DNA of 64,000 nucleotides from UMGS1279 sp045540715 (lineage in GTDB: Bacteria; Bacillota; Clostridia; Oscillospirales; Acutalibacteraceae): assembly GCA_045540715.1 (NCBI GenBank), contig JAZQHT010000014.1, positions 1 through 64,000 of the forward strand, given 5' to 3'. The notes beneath the pieces were generated by a model, which saw only the letters and a list, made by a program, of their open reading frames with translations, searched no databases and was not told the origin of the DNA. Positions within the stretch are counted from its first letter, which is position 1. Every line of letters begins with the position of its first letter. The position numbers and the translations under genes were made by a program. This document shows positions 23,361 to 31,642 of the stretch, piece by piece.

Positions 23361-24710
23361 TTAATGGATAGTAATATCATCTAAAGAATAAACTTTAATT
23401 TGATAATCGCCATCAAAGTAATCAACAATACCTTTAACGTCAATTGTTTTGCCTGCAAAACGGCTTGCGGTTACTAAATTACCTGCTTTATCGTATAAAA
23501 CGATAGTTCTAACAGCAATTTCTTCACCATCTGCTTTACAGGTTAAGGTAATAGCACCTTTAGAAGAACTTTCTTCGTTTGTGGTTGTATAAGTATCTAC
23601 AACCTTTAAGCCCTTCATAGAAACAGAACTGTAAATTGCAAGTTCAGCAAATTTAAATTCTTTATTTTCTTCGCCAACAAGCACAGATACTTTACCATCG
23701 TTAAAGGTTTTAGGAGTAACTGTTTTATAAGCGGGTTTATTGCCATCGCTTATTTTTTGAATATTATTAGGATCATCAGGACGCATTGCGGAATATTTTA
23801 AACCTGATACTTGATAGGTGCCGCCTGTTTCGTAATATTGGCAAGAACCAACAATTCTTACGCGGTTGCCTTCGTTTAAAATATCCATACCGTTACCGTC
23901 TAGGTTGTAGCCATAGTAAACTTGCATACCGTAGTACATATCGGTTTCAGCATCATATTCTTCAACGTAAACTGTTTGATTGCTGTTTTTTGTAATAACG
24001 CCTTCAAAAGCAACGTTTTGTCCTAAATAATCTGCTACGTTTAGTCTTAACTCTTTTAAGGTTAATTCCTGAGCTGCACCATAATGGAAGTCAGGGTCTT
24101 TTTGTCCGGAGTTAACACATAATTTTTCGGTCTTTGCTTGGTTAATTGCGTTCATACAAACTTCGCCGTAACGGTTGTTTGCAGAGTTAGAAGCAATTGC
24201 AAGACCTTGTTGTAGAATTTCAATGTTTAGGTTGCGATATTCTGCATTATCAGCAGTTTTATACCAAACCCAAACTAAATATCTGCCGCCGGTAGAGTCG
24301 GCGTTCCATTTATTGTCATCAGATTCAATAACAATGGATTTTGCGCTTTTTAACTTTTCTTTTGTAAAGTTAGAAGCGGCTTTGCCCCATTCTTCAATTT
24401 TACCGGTAGATTCAGGAGTGTTAATACCTAAATATCTAGCCTTTAAAATGCCGCTTGGCATAACAGAAGATGGAACGTTAAAGTGTGTTGTATCGCCATC
24501 GATAAAAGCGTGAACTGTAACTTCTTGCTTTAATGTTTCGCTAGAATTCATATCTAGTTTAACAGAAGCCGCATAGTCAACGTGACCGTCTTGGCCCGAA
24601 GCTGTTCCTGCCGCATTATCTTTGCAGGCGGTTACACCTAATAGCATAACCGCTGCAAGAACTAACGATACAAAAATATTAAATATTTTACTTGTTAATA
24701 TTCTTTTCAT
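23361..24710 (-). CDS. Surface lipoprotein with thermonuclease (SNase) and OB-fold domains
   Basis: Secreted nuclease for DNA and RNA, 449 residues. The lipobox VTAC gives lipidated C29. The SNase domain (about 64-200) has the first metal Asp in FIDGDTTHF (D71, D73), R92 and E100 in ARYLGINTPE, and R143 in STGGRYLVW, equivalent to staphylococcal nuclease R35, E43 and R87; the D40 calcium ligand is Asn (N97). Two OB-fold-like domains follow (about 215-315 and 340-448), the last ending GIVDYFDGDYQIKVYSL. Its ATG lies eight bases after the binding-protein stop with only a weak RBS, so translation is probably coupled to the importer. The OB type recurs in the giant lipoprotein downstream. Confidence 0.88.
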   Translation of the reverse strand: MKRILTSKIFNIFVSLVLAAVMLLGVTACKDNAAGTASGQDGHVDYAASVKLDMNSSETLKQEVTVHAFIDGDTTHFNVPSSVMPSGILKARYLGINTPESTGKIEEWGKAASNFTKEKLKSAKSIVIESDDNKWNADSTGGRYLVWVWYKTADNAEYRNLNIEILQQGLAIASNSANNRYGEVCMNAINQAKTEKLCVNSGQKDPDFHYGAAQELTLKELRLNVADYLGQNVAFEGVITKNSNQTVYVEEYDAETDMYYGMQVYYGYNLDGNGMDILNEGNRVRIVGSCQYYETGGTYQVSGLKYSAMRPDDPNNIQKISDGNKPAYKTVTPKTFNDGKVSVLVGEENKEFKFAELAIYSSVSMKGLKVVDTYTTTNEESSSKGAITLTCKADGEEIAVRTIVLYDKAGNLVTASRFAGKTIDVKGIVDYFDGDYQIKVYSLDDITIH

Positions 24711-24717
24711 ATTTTAA

Positions 24718-26136
24718 TTAACCTGCCAAATATTCGCACTCAGCAACTGCGTCTGCAAATGCTTGTTTAATACCGGCATCAACGTCTTTCCATTGAGTTG
24801 AGAAACAGGTTTGCATTAATAGACCAACCTGATCACGAGCATCGGAAGAGCCATTAAATGCGGGAGATGTATAATATGCTTTTTCTTGTTCTAGACCAAC
24901 TTTTGCAGATAATGCAGCAATAAATGCGCCGCCGTCTGCTTTGTCTAGGAAGTTTTCTTTATAACGTGCGTTTTGACCTACTGATTTAATAACAGGAATA
25001 TAACCTGATACCATTGAGAATTCAGCTTGGAAGTCAACGTTAGTTGTTAAGAATTTTACGAATAAGAAAGAAGCCATAACTTCTTGAGGATCGTCCTTTT
25101 TGAAAATTGTTAAAGAAGGACCTTGAGAAATAACCTTTGGATTAGCAGGATTTAATTGTGGAACTGTTGCAATACCTACTTCAAAAGGATATTTACCGTC
25201 AACCATGTCAGGTCTTTGGTGAGTAGCACCAGCGGAAGAACCGATTGACATATAGCTGTTACCTTTTTCTGCTTCTTTTTTGGTGAATAATTCAGATGTG
25301 TAACCACCGGATAATTCTTGAGTAGTTACGTAACCTTTTTGGTACCAATCTCTGAAACGTTTAACAAATGCTTGGTTTGTAGCATTGTCAAATAAGAAGT
25401 GGTTACCTTCTTCTGCGCTTGTGTATGGAGAACCAGATTGTTCGCACATTGTAATAAACCAGTTAGCTTCTGAGTCGTATCCTAGAGGAATAGAATCAGG
25501 GTCGATAGCTTTGATTTGTTTACAAACAGCTTCTAATTCGTCCCAAGTGGTAGGAACTTTAATGTTGTGTTTTTCAAAGAAGGTTTTGTTGTAATATAAA
25601 ACTTCGGTAGATTTTGATAAAGGTAATGTGTACATTTTATCATCACCAAAAGCTTTACCTTCGTCGTAATAACCTTTAATAAAGTCATCTTTTTGTTCTT
25701 GGGTTAAACCTAAGATTTCGGTTGTGCCGTCTGCACGTTTAATTTCTTGTGTACTTGCAATTAAAGCGTCAAGTGGTTGAACAGCTTGTGCAATATTGTA
25801 TGCTGCTACGTGGTCGGGATAGCAGTAAGCAATATTAGGTTGGCCACCAACAGTAATTTCTGTTTTGATTTGGTCGCGAACGTCGTCGTAACCGCCAACT
25901 TGTTCGTGTTCAACTGTGATGTTTGGATATAACTTATTGAATTCGCCAATGTAGTAATCCAAAACTTCACGTAGGTTAGCACCCATTGTGTGATAGAACT
26001 TAATGGTTACAGGCTTGCTTGTATCGAAAGGTACTTCTTCGAAATCAGCAGCAGGACCATTAGGTTTACAACCAGCAAATGTTAATAAACATAATACAAG
26101 TGCTAATAACAAACTTAAAATTTTTCTTGCTTTCAC
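24718..26136 (-). CDS. ABC importer substrate-binding lipoprotein (family 1)
   Basis: Extracellular binding protein of 472 residues; lipobox FAGC gives lipidated C23. IKFYHTMGANLREVLDYYI and FNKLYPNITVEHEQVGGY place it in the family 1 (UgpB/MalE-like) solute-binding proteins, which usually bind oligosaccharides, glycerol phosphate diesters or related polar ligands. The genes of its two permeases and ATPase lie immediately upstream, and two secreted nucleases follow in the same operon, so I infer that it captures nuclease products (nucleotides, short oligonucleotides or ribosyl compounds); a sugar ligand remains possible. GTG start with RBS GGATGGAGAAG. Confidence 0.9.
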   Translation of the reverse strand: MKARKILSLLLALVLCLLTFAGCKPNGPAADFEEVPFDTSKPVTIKFYHTMGANLREVLDYYIGEFNKLYPNITVEHEQVGGYDDVRDQIKTEITVGGQPNIAYCYPDHVAAYNIAQAVQPLDALIASTQEIKRADGTTEILGLTQEQKDDFIKGYYDEGKAFGDDKMYTLPLSKSTEVLYYNKTFFEKHNIKVPTTWDELEAVCKQIKAIDPDSIPLGYDSEANWFITMCEQSGSPYTSAEEGNHFLFDNATNQAFVKRFRDWYQKGYVTTQELSGGYTSELFTKKEAEKGNSYMSIGSSAGATHQRPDMVDGKYPFEVGIATVPQLNPANPKVISQGPSLTIFKKDDPQEVMASFLFVKFLTTNVDFQAEFSMVSGYIPVIKSVGQNARYKENFLDKADGGAFIAALSAKVGLEQEKAYYTSPAFNGSSDARDQVGLLMQTCFSTQWKDVDAGIKQAFADAVAECEYLAG

Positions 26137-26196
26137 GTTTCTTCTCCATCCTTGTGTTTATTTTTTTATAATAATGTTGAGGTGGTCGCTCAACTA

Positions 26197-27084
26197 TTAT
26201 CCTTTAATACCGCTACGAGATACGCCCTTCATAATATATTTACGTAGGAAAACGAATACTAAGAATAGCGGAAGTGATACTAATGCAACGGCAGCCATCT
26301 GAACAGGAATATCTGCTTGACCGGAAGCATCGTTAAATGCGTTTCTTAAACCGTTGGTGATTAGTCTATGGGCATCATCGTTGGCAACTAAGCGTGGCCA
26401 AACGTAAGAGTTCCATGCGCCCATCATTTTTAAAATGGTAATTGATATTAATGTTGGAAGTGCTAAAGGAATCATAACCTTCCATAAATACTTAATATCG
26501 CTTGTGCCGTCAACCTTTGCGGCAAGATATAGTTCATCGGGAATTTGTAAGAAGTTCTGTCTTAATAAGTAAATATAGAAGGTACTTACTAAGAAAGGAA
26601 CAATTAATACTGTAAAGGTTTGCATCCATCCAAGCCTAAAAACAGTTTCATAGTTTGTAATGGTAAATAGTTCGCCCGGAATCATCATTGTTGCAAGTAA
26701 GAATCCAAACAAGGCATCTCTACCTTTAAATTCAAGTCTTGCAAAAGCAAAAGCCGAAAGAACTGTTATAACCAATGATAATAGAGTTGATACTACACCA
26801 ACGTACATAGTATTTAAGAATAGTGTACCTAAACTACCTGTGTTAAACGCTTTAACATAGTTATACCAAAGTATTTTTTCAGGGAAAAGTGTAGGTACTG
26901 ATCTTTGGAATTCTGCAAGAGATTTTACCGAAGATATTAACATGAAATAAAATGGGAATAAAATAATTATTGCCATTATTATTAAGAATAAATATGTTAA
27001 AAATTGCGATAGGCCTTTTACAACAACTTGGTTAGAGGAAACTTTACGTAAATCTTTTGCTTTCATTGTAGCTGTATTTGACAT
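26197..27084 (-). CDS. ABC importer permease, MalG/UgpE type
   Basis: Inner-membrane permease of 295 residues with six predicted helices. The EAA loop that contacts the ATPase is LYLAAKVDGTSDIKYLW (about 180-196), and the end LRKYIMKGVSRSGIKG is typical of MalG/UgpE proteins. It pairs with the MalF-type permease whose gene is directly upstream, 15 bases away. RBS AAGGAGGAGATA. Together they form the channel for the binding protein encoded next. Confidence 0.93.
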   Translation of the reverse strand: MSNTATMKAKDLRKVSSNQVVVKGLSQFLTYLFLIIMAIIILFPFYFMLISSVKSLAEFQRSVPTLFPEKILWYNYVKAFNTGSLGTLFLNTMYVGVVSTLLSLVITVLSAFAFARLEFKGRDALFGFLLATMMIPGELFTITNYETVFRLGWMQTFTVLIVPFLVSTFYIYLLRQNFLQIPDELYLAAKVDGTSDIKYLWKVMIPLALPTLISITILKMMGAWNSYVWPRLVANDDAHRLITNGLRNAFNDASGQADIPVQMAAVALVSLPLFLVFVFLRKYIMKGVSRSGIKG

Positions 27085-27099
27085 ATTATCTCCTCCTTA

Positions 27100-28044
27100 T
27101 TAATAGTGTGTTTTCTTTTTGCTAACAGCTAAGTTAATCATTGTAACAATAAAAATAATTACAAATAATATTAACGCTGCAGCACTTGCACGGCCTTGAT
27201 TATTTCTTTCGATAGACTCATAAACCAAGCCAACCATTGTGTTCATTTGTCCGGGTTTACCTGCAGGACCCATAGTATCACCAAATACACCAACGATACT
27301 TGAATATTCTTTAAAGCCACCAATAAAGCCTGTAATTACAACGTAGGCAATCATTGGAGAAAGTAGCGGAACGGTAATTCTGGTTAATACACGGGCTTTG
27401 CTTGTGCCGTCAACCTTTGCGGCATCGTAATATTGCTTGTTAACACTTTGTAAACCGCCAAGTAAAATTAAAATTTTAAATGGTAATGCGTTCCAAACAA
27501 TATAAATAACCATAACGGCTATATTTGCTGTTGGTGTAGAACCGGAGTTTATCCAGTTAATTGGTTCAACACCAAATAGTCCTAAAAAGTTATTTATTAT
27601 ACCCGCACTAAATATTTGTTGATTTTCACTACCAAAGGCTGTACCAACCATATTAAACATAGCGGCAAAAACCATACCGATAGCAATTGAGTTTGTAACG
27701 TAGGGTAAGAAATAAATGGTTTGTAAAAAACGTTGTAAAGGTTTAATTGCATTTAAACAAACCGAAATAAGTAATGCTAAAATTGTTGAAAGTGGAACTG
27801 TTAAAACAGTTAATACTAATGTGTTGGTTAAACTTGTGATAAAGTGTTTGTTGTTTACAACCTTTATAAAGTTTTGGAAACCAAACTCAAAAGTTACACC
27901 TCTTACCGCTTGTAAACTGTTATAGCCTTCAGAAAAAGCCATAATAAAGGTATTAATCATTGGCCAAACGGTAAATACTGCAAGAAGCACTAGTGCCGGA
28001 GCCAGATAAATCCAGGCTTTCCATTTATGTTTACTTTCTACCAT
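27100..28044 (-). CDS. ABC importer permease, MalF/UgpA type
   Basis: Inner-membrane permease of 314 residues with six helices and a short N-terminus (MVESKHKWKAWIYLAPALV) typical of the UgpA branch rather than MalF, which has extra helices. The EAA loop is YYDAAKVDGTSKARVL (about 203-218). It starts one base after the ATPase stop (GAGGTGAAG RBS inside the ATPase gene), showing tight coupling within the importer operon. Confidence 0.93.
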   Translation of the reverse strand: MVESKHKWKAWIYLAPALVLLAVFTVWPMINTFIMAFSEGYNSLQAVRGVTFEFGFQNFIKVVNNKHFITSLTNTLVLTVLTVPLSTILALLISVCLNAIKPLQRFLQTIYFLPYVTNSIAIGMVFAAMFNMVGTAFGSENQQIFSAGIINNFLGLFGVEPINWINSGSTPTANIAVMVIYIVWNALPFKILILLGGLQSVNKQYYDAAKVDGTSKARVLTRITVPLLSPMIAYVVITGFIGGFKEYSSIVGVFGDTMGPAGKPGQMNTMVGLVYESIERNNQGRASAAALILFVIIFIVTMINLAVSKKKTHY

Positions 28045-28045
28045 A

Positions 28046-29146
28046 TTACTTCACCTCGAAACGAATGCGTTCTTCGGTTTCTTTATTAAATAAGAATACC
28101 TTATGAGGTTTTAAGGTGTAAGCAACGGTTTCACCTGCTTCAACCTTATTATCTGCATCAATAATTGAGCGAATAACGGGAACTAATGCGGCATCGTGAG
28201 TAGTTACAACGCTAACGTCGCGACCCATAACTTCAACGCTCTTTAGGTTGCAAACCATAGGACCATTTTTATCTAAGATAAAGCCTTCAGGACGAATACC
28301 AACGTAAACGTCTTGATCGTCTGCGCCTTTAACGTCTAAAACAGCAGTTTCGCCTATGTATAATTTACCTGCTACTACTTTACCTTCGAAAACGTTAATA
28401 GGTGGTGTACCTAAGAATTTTGCAACGAATAGGTTTGTAGGATCATCATAAACTTCTTGAGGTGCGCCGATTTGTTGAACAACACCCAATTTCATAACAA
28501 CAATTTGGTCGGAAATACTCATAGCTTCTTCTTGGTCGTGAGTAACGAAGATTGTTGTAATGCCTGTTTCTTTTTGAATACGTCTAATTTCTTCACGAGT
28601 TTGTAAACGTAGTCTTGCGTCTAGGTTTGATAGAGGTTCGTCAAGTAATAATACTCTTGGCATTTTTACAAGTGCACGAGCAATTGCAACACGTTGTTGT
28701 TGACCACCCGAAAGTTCACTTGGTTTGCGGTCCATTAATTCATCAATTTGAACTAATTTAGCTGCATAAAATGCACGCTCAATCATTTCTTCTTTAGAAA
28801 GTTTGTCTGCCCCTTTAAGATTTTGTAGAGGGAACAAAATGTTCTGCTTAACGGTCATATGAGGATATAGTGCATAGTTTTGGAACACTAAACCTACACC
28901 GCGGTTTTCAGCAGATAACTCTGTAACGTCGTCATCGCCAAAAAAGATTTGACCGCCTGTTGGTTTTTGAAGACCACTAATCATATATAGTGTTGTACTT
29001 TTACCACAACCTGAAGGACCTAATAAACCAATTAGCTTTCCATCGGGGATGGTATAGGTGAAGTCAGAAACTGCCACCACTTCCTCTTTACTCTTTTTAT
29101 TGCGAGAAGGGAAGATTTTTGTTAGATTTTGCAAAACAATTTTCAT
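28046..29146 (-). CDS. ABC importer ATPase, MalK/UgpC/MsmX type
   Basis: Cytosolic ATPase of 366 residues that powers the importer. Walker A GPSGCGKST (about 43-51), signature LSGGQQQRVAIARAL (about 146), Walker B VLLLDEPLSNLDARLR and the switch His in FVTHDQEEA are all intact. The C-terminal 120 residues form the TOBE/MalK regulatory domain. Many Gram-positive family 1 importers share one ATPase encoded elsewhere; here a dedicated copy sits in the operon. Confidence 0.94.
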   Translation of the reverse strand: MKIVLQNLTKIFPSRNKKSKEEVVAVSDFTYTIPDGKLIGLLGPSGCGKSTTLYMISGLQKPTGGQIFFGDDDVTELSAENRGVGLVFQNYALYPHMTVKQNILFPLQNLKGADKLSKEEMIERAFYAAKLVQIDELMDRKPSELSGGQQQRVAIARALVKMPRVLLLDEPLSNLDARLRLQTREEIRRIQKETGITTIFVTHDQEEAMSISDQIVVMKLGVVQQIGAPQEVYDDPTNLFVAKFLGTPPINVFEGKVVAGKLYIGETAVLDVKGADDQDVYVGIRPEGFILDKNGPMVCNLKSVEVMGRDVSVVTTHDAALVPVIRSIIDADNKVEAGETVAYTLKPHKVFLFNKETEERIRFEVK

Positions 29147-29205
29147 GTCCAGTCGCCTTTCTAATTTATTTTTAAGTTAATTATTTATTATTTCACAAAA
29201 AGACC

Positions 29206-29985
29206 TTAGCTTTTTGTATTTTCTATTTTTTCTTGATGCAACTTTTGTTTATATTTTAAAAGTTCTTCAGGGCTTTTAAAAATTAACTGGCTTTGCATAT
29301 CAACTGCAACCGTACCCGCCATCTTATCATGAATTGCGGTATGCTTTTTAGTTGCAAACAATAAAATTAAGTTACCAAAGAATATTGCCATAATAATTAT
29401 TGAATACAATAAATCTCCGGTCATAAATATCATTAATATAACCGCAATTGGAACCATTGTTTCAATAGTGTATTTGCCCAAAACAGTTCTTATAAATAAC
29501 ATGGTGGGGGTTATTTTAACACCATCTTCACGCATAAGGGCCACACTAAATATCTTTTTACCCATTGTTTGACCATTTTTAAATAATAACGGGACTGCAA
29601 ATTCTAAAAACAAGTAAGATAAAAGAACGCTAAAAGATATTATAATAAAAGTTAGTTGAATCAACAAACTCATAGAATTTATATATTGAGTGTCATTACT
29701 TCGTTTTGTTGCCAATTCTTTTGCAAAGGCTTGAGCTTCTTCATTGTATTTTGTTTGTTCTTCAGGTGGTAACGCTTTTATTTCATCTTCCGTTAAACCA
29801 AATTTTTCGGTGTATTGTTGTTCATAAGCCGCCTCAAGCGTTTCAAATTCAGCAAGCTTTGCATCGTAATTTATAACGTTTCCAATTATCCAAGCAAAGC
29901 CTGTAATTGCAACAATTAAAAGTATAAAATCAAAGATTGCGGCCGATAGACGTTTAAGTAAACTTGCCCTTTGTAAGTCCAACAT
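29206..29985 (-). CDS. RDD family membrane protein
   Basis: Membrane protein of 259 residues with about four helices. The N-terminal RASLLKRLSAAIFDFILL and GQTMGKKIFSVALMREDG are the RDD-family blocks. A charged segment (about 45-100, rich in Glu, Gln and Lys) sits between helices 1 and 2 and is unusual in length for RDD proteins. Family function is poorly known; some members affect ion transport. It is the first gene after the promoter at 30043-30071 and lies 59 bases upstream of the ATPase gene, so it is probably co-transcribed with the importer. A direct role in transport is inference. Confidence 0.8.
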   Translation of the reverse strand: MLDLQRASLLKRLSAAIFDFILLIVAITGFAWIIGNVINYDAKLAEFETLEAAYEQQYTEKFGLTEDEIKALPPEEQTKYNEEAQAFAKELATKRSNDTQYINSMSLLIQLTFIIISFSVLLSYLFLEFAVPLLFKNGQTMGKKIFSVALMREDGVKITPTMLFIRTVLGKYTIETMVPIAVILMIFMTGDLLYSIIIMAIFFGNLILLFATKKHTAIHDKMAGTVAVDMQSQLIFKSPEELLKYKQKLHQEKIENTKS

Positions 29986-30042
29986 TTAGCACACAACCTT
30001 TCCTTAAAAATCTTAAATTTGGGCGCAAAAACCCACTTTTGC

Positions 30043-30071
30043 ATTATACAATATTATTATAGCATTACCAA
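30043..30071 (-). promoter_or_regulatory. Promoter TTGGTA-N17-TATAAT of the importer/nuclease operon
   Basis: On the minus strand TTGGTA (30071-30066), a 17-base spacer and TATAAT (30048-30043) lie 58 bases ahead of the RDD gene. No terminator is visible until 18921-18950, so this promoter could serve RDD, ATPase, both permeases, binding protein, SNase lipoprotein and giant lipoprotein. Confidence 0.65.
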
Positions 30072-30246
30072 AGACAAATTACAACACATTTTTGCTTATT
30101 TTTTAACGAATTTTTAGGTAATTTTTTAAAAATAAAATATTACAAAAAAATCGAAAGAAAAAACAATTCAGCTTACGAATTTTAATAAATTTGTCCTTTG
30201 GTTTTAATTGGTTAATACTACCTGCTTTTAAGTTTGCTATAATTAC

Positions 30247-30275
30247 TTGACTTTTTGTCGATTTTACTCTAAAAT
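30247..30275 (+). promoter_or_regulatory. Promoter TTGACT-N17-TAAAAT
   Basis: TTGACT (30247-30252), a 17-base spacer and TAAAAT (30270-30275) lie 37 bases before the lipoprotein start; RBS TAGGAG is at 30295-30300. Confidence 0.7.
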
Positions 30276-30312
30276 GATATAACTAATGTAAATATAGGAG
30301 ATTTTATAAATT

Positions 30313-31581
30313 ATGTTAGAAAAAATTAAAAAGGTTTTTTGCGGCAAAACCCTTTTGCCACTTTTACTTTGCGTTTCTATTCTTTTTGCTGCTTGCGATA
30401 ACCCTGATAAGCCAAACGGCAATAGTAGTAACGTAATTGTTTATAGTAGCGAATTTAGTAGTGTGGATGTTTCTTCTACAACACCACCAAGCAGTTCTTC
30501 AAAGGTTCCAACAAGTTCTGATTATACTATAAATGAAAACTACGAAATTGAATATAAACATCCAACACATATTGACATTAATCCAACAGACAATCCACAA
30601 TTCTTTGTAAGCAAATACAACAAAACTTTCTATAGCAATATTGAAGACAACGTATTTATGGATTCGCTTATTTACACCGGTTATAACATTGACAAGCATC
30701 GTGCTTCGGGCAGAATGTGGAGTTACGTTTTATCGGGCCACAAACCCGGTCTTGGCTGGTTATCTAAAATCAGTTACGACTATGATGGTGGAACTAGCGG
30801 TTATGAAGTAAATGCACAAGGCCGCCCCGACATTGCAAAGTTTGAAAAGAGCGATTTAGTTTGCGCTTCTTACGTAAGCTACGTTTACTTTAACTATTTA
30901 CCAAACGTTGTTGGTATTGATACTTCAATGCTTGCTCAACCCGTTTCCCCCGTTTTAGCAGACGCTTGGGACGAGTGCGGTAAAAAGTGGATTCAAGCAG
31001 GCTACTCCGAAGAAATTAAATTCACCTGCCGTACAGGTGGACCCGAAGGTTACATCTTTACACCCGAAAAAGAAATTCCAATCGGCTCGCTTATTTTATG
31101 TGAAGACTACGTTAACGGCGGCGGCGAAGGTAACGACTGGGCTTGCCACGTTTCTATATATGCCGGTTATAAGGGCGACGGCCACTGGGTTTACCACGTT
31201 GGTAACGACAACGGACCCGAATTTTGTACCATTGAACGTTTTAGATACGGACCCGACCCCGTTTGGCCATATCGTGTAATTTCTACACCAAAAAACATTA
31301 ATTTTGCAGCAATTTTAGACTTAGAAGTTAAAGACCAAAACGGCAACGCTGTAAGCGGTGTTGAATTTAAGCTAACAAATAACCAAAGCAAAATTTCAGG
31401 CAGTATTGGTAAAACCGATGCAAAGGGCGCTTTAAAGGTTTCAAGCATTAACTACGGCGAATATACACTTGATATTATTCTTCCACAAGGTTATAGCATG
31501 AGCAACACTACTCAACAAGTTACCCTAACCGCAAAAAACAACAGCGTTAACAAATACGCTGTAACCGTTACAAAACAATAA
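30313..31581 (+). CDS. Lipoprotein with NlpC/P60-like and C-terminal SpaA/Cna-B-type domains
   Basis: Predicted surface cell-wall hydrolase, 422 residues. The lipoprotein signal ends LFAAC (about C28), followed by a Ser/Asn-rich linker. The middle domain (about 105-325) carries a candidate catalytic Cys in SDLVCASYVSYVYF (about 190-203) and His in WACHVSIYAGY (about 277-287), the layout of NlpC/P60 or CHAP cysteine peptidases acting on peptidoglycan peptides. Residues about 330-422 form a SpaA/Cna-B-like domain (DLEVKDQNGNAVSGVEF ... KTDAKGAL). It is monocistronic and divergent from the nuclease operon. The exact cleavage site is unknown. Confidence 0.75.
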   Translation: MLEKIKKVFCGKTLLPLLLCVSILFAACDNPDKPNGNSSNVIVYSSEFSSVDVSSTTPPSSSSKVPTSSDYTINENYEIEYKHPTHIDINPTDNPQFFVSKYNKTFYSNIEDNVFMDSLIYTGYNIDKHRASGRMWSYVLSGHKPGLGWLSKISYDYDGGTSGYEVNAQGRPDIAKFEKSDLVCASYVSYVYFNYLPNVVGIDTSMLAQPVSPVLADAWDECGKKWIQAGYSEEIKFTCRTGGPEGYIFTPEKEIPIGSLILCEDYVNGGGEGNDWACHVSIYAGYKGDGHWVYHVGNDNGPEFCTIERFRYGPDPVWPYRVISTPKNINFAAILDLEVKDQNGNAVSGVEFKLTNNQSKISGSIGKTDAKGALKVSSINYGEYTLDIILPQGYSMSNTTQQVTLTAKNNSVNKYAVTVTKQ

Positions 31582-31593
31582 AATAAAACCAAA

Positions 31594-31630
31594 CAAAAAG
31601 CACCGAGCAAAATGCTCGGTGCTTTTATTA
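31594..31630. terminator. Bidirectional terminator
   Basis: AAGCACCGAGCA (31598-31609) pairs with TGCTCGGTGCTT (31613-31624), with A run before and T run after, between convergent genes. It ends both the lipoprotein gene and the polysaccharide operon. Confidence 0.85.
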
Positions 31631-31642
31631 TTGCTTATTAAA

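Larger units (their letters stand above)
29986..30312. other. Divergent intergenic region with two promoters
   Basis: This 327-base AT-rich stretch separates the divergent importer operon and the NlpC/P60 lipoprotein gene. It holds one good promoter for each direction (30043-30071 minus, 30247-30275 plus). Nothing else with convincing structure was seen; GGGCGCAAAAACCCA near 30020-30035 can form a weak hairpin in the minus-strand leader. Confidence 0.6.

Noticed and set aside
23008..23364. 118-codon plus-strand frame opposite the lipoprotein N-terminus
   Set aside because: It arises from the antisense of Ala/Lys-rich coding sequence and has no RBS or homology.
29986..30312. Riboswitch upstream of the importer operon
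   Set aside because: Only promoters and a weak hairpin are visible; no conserved leader structure was recognised.
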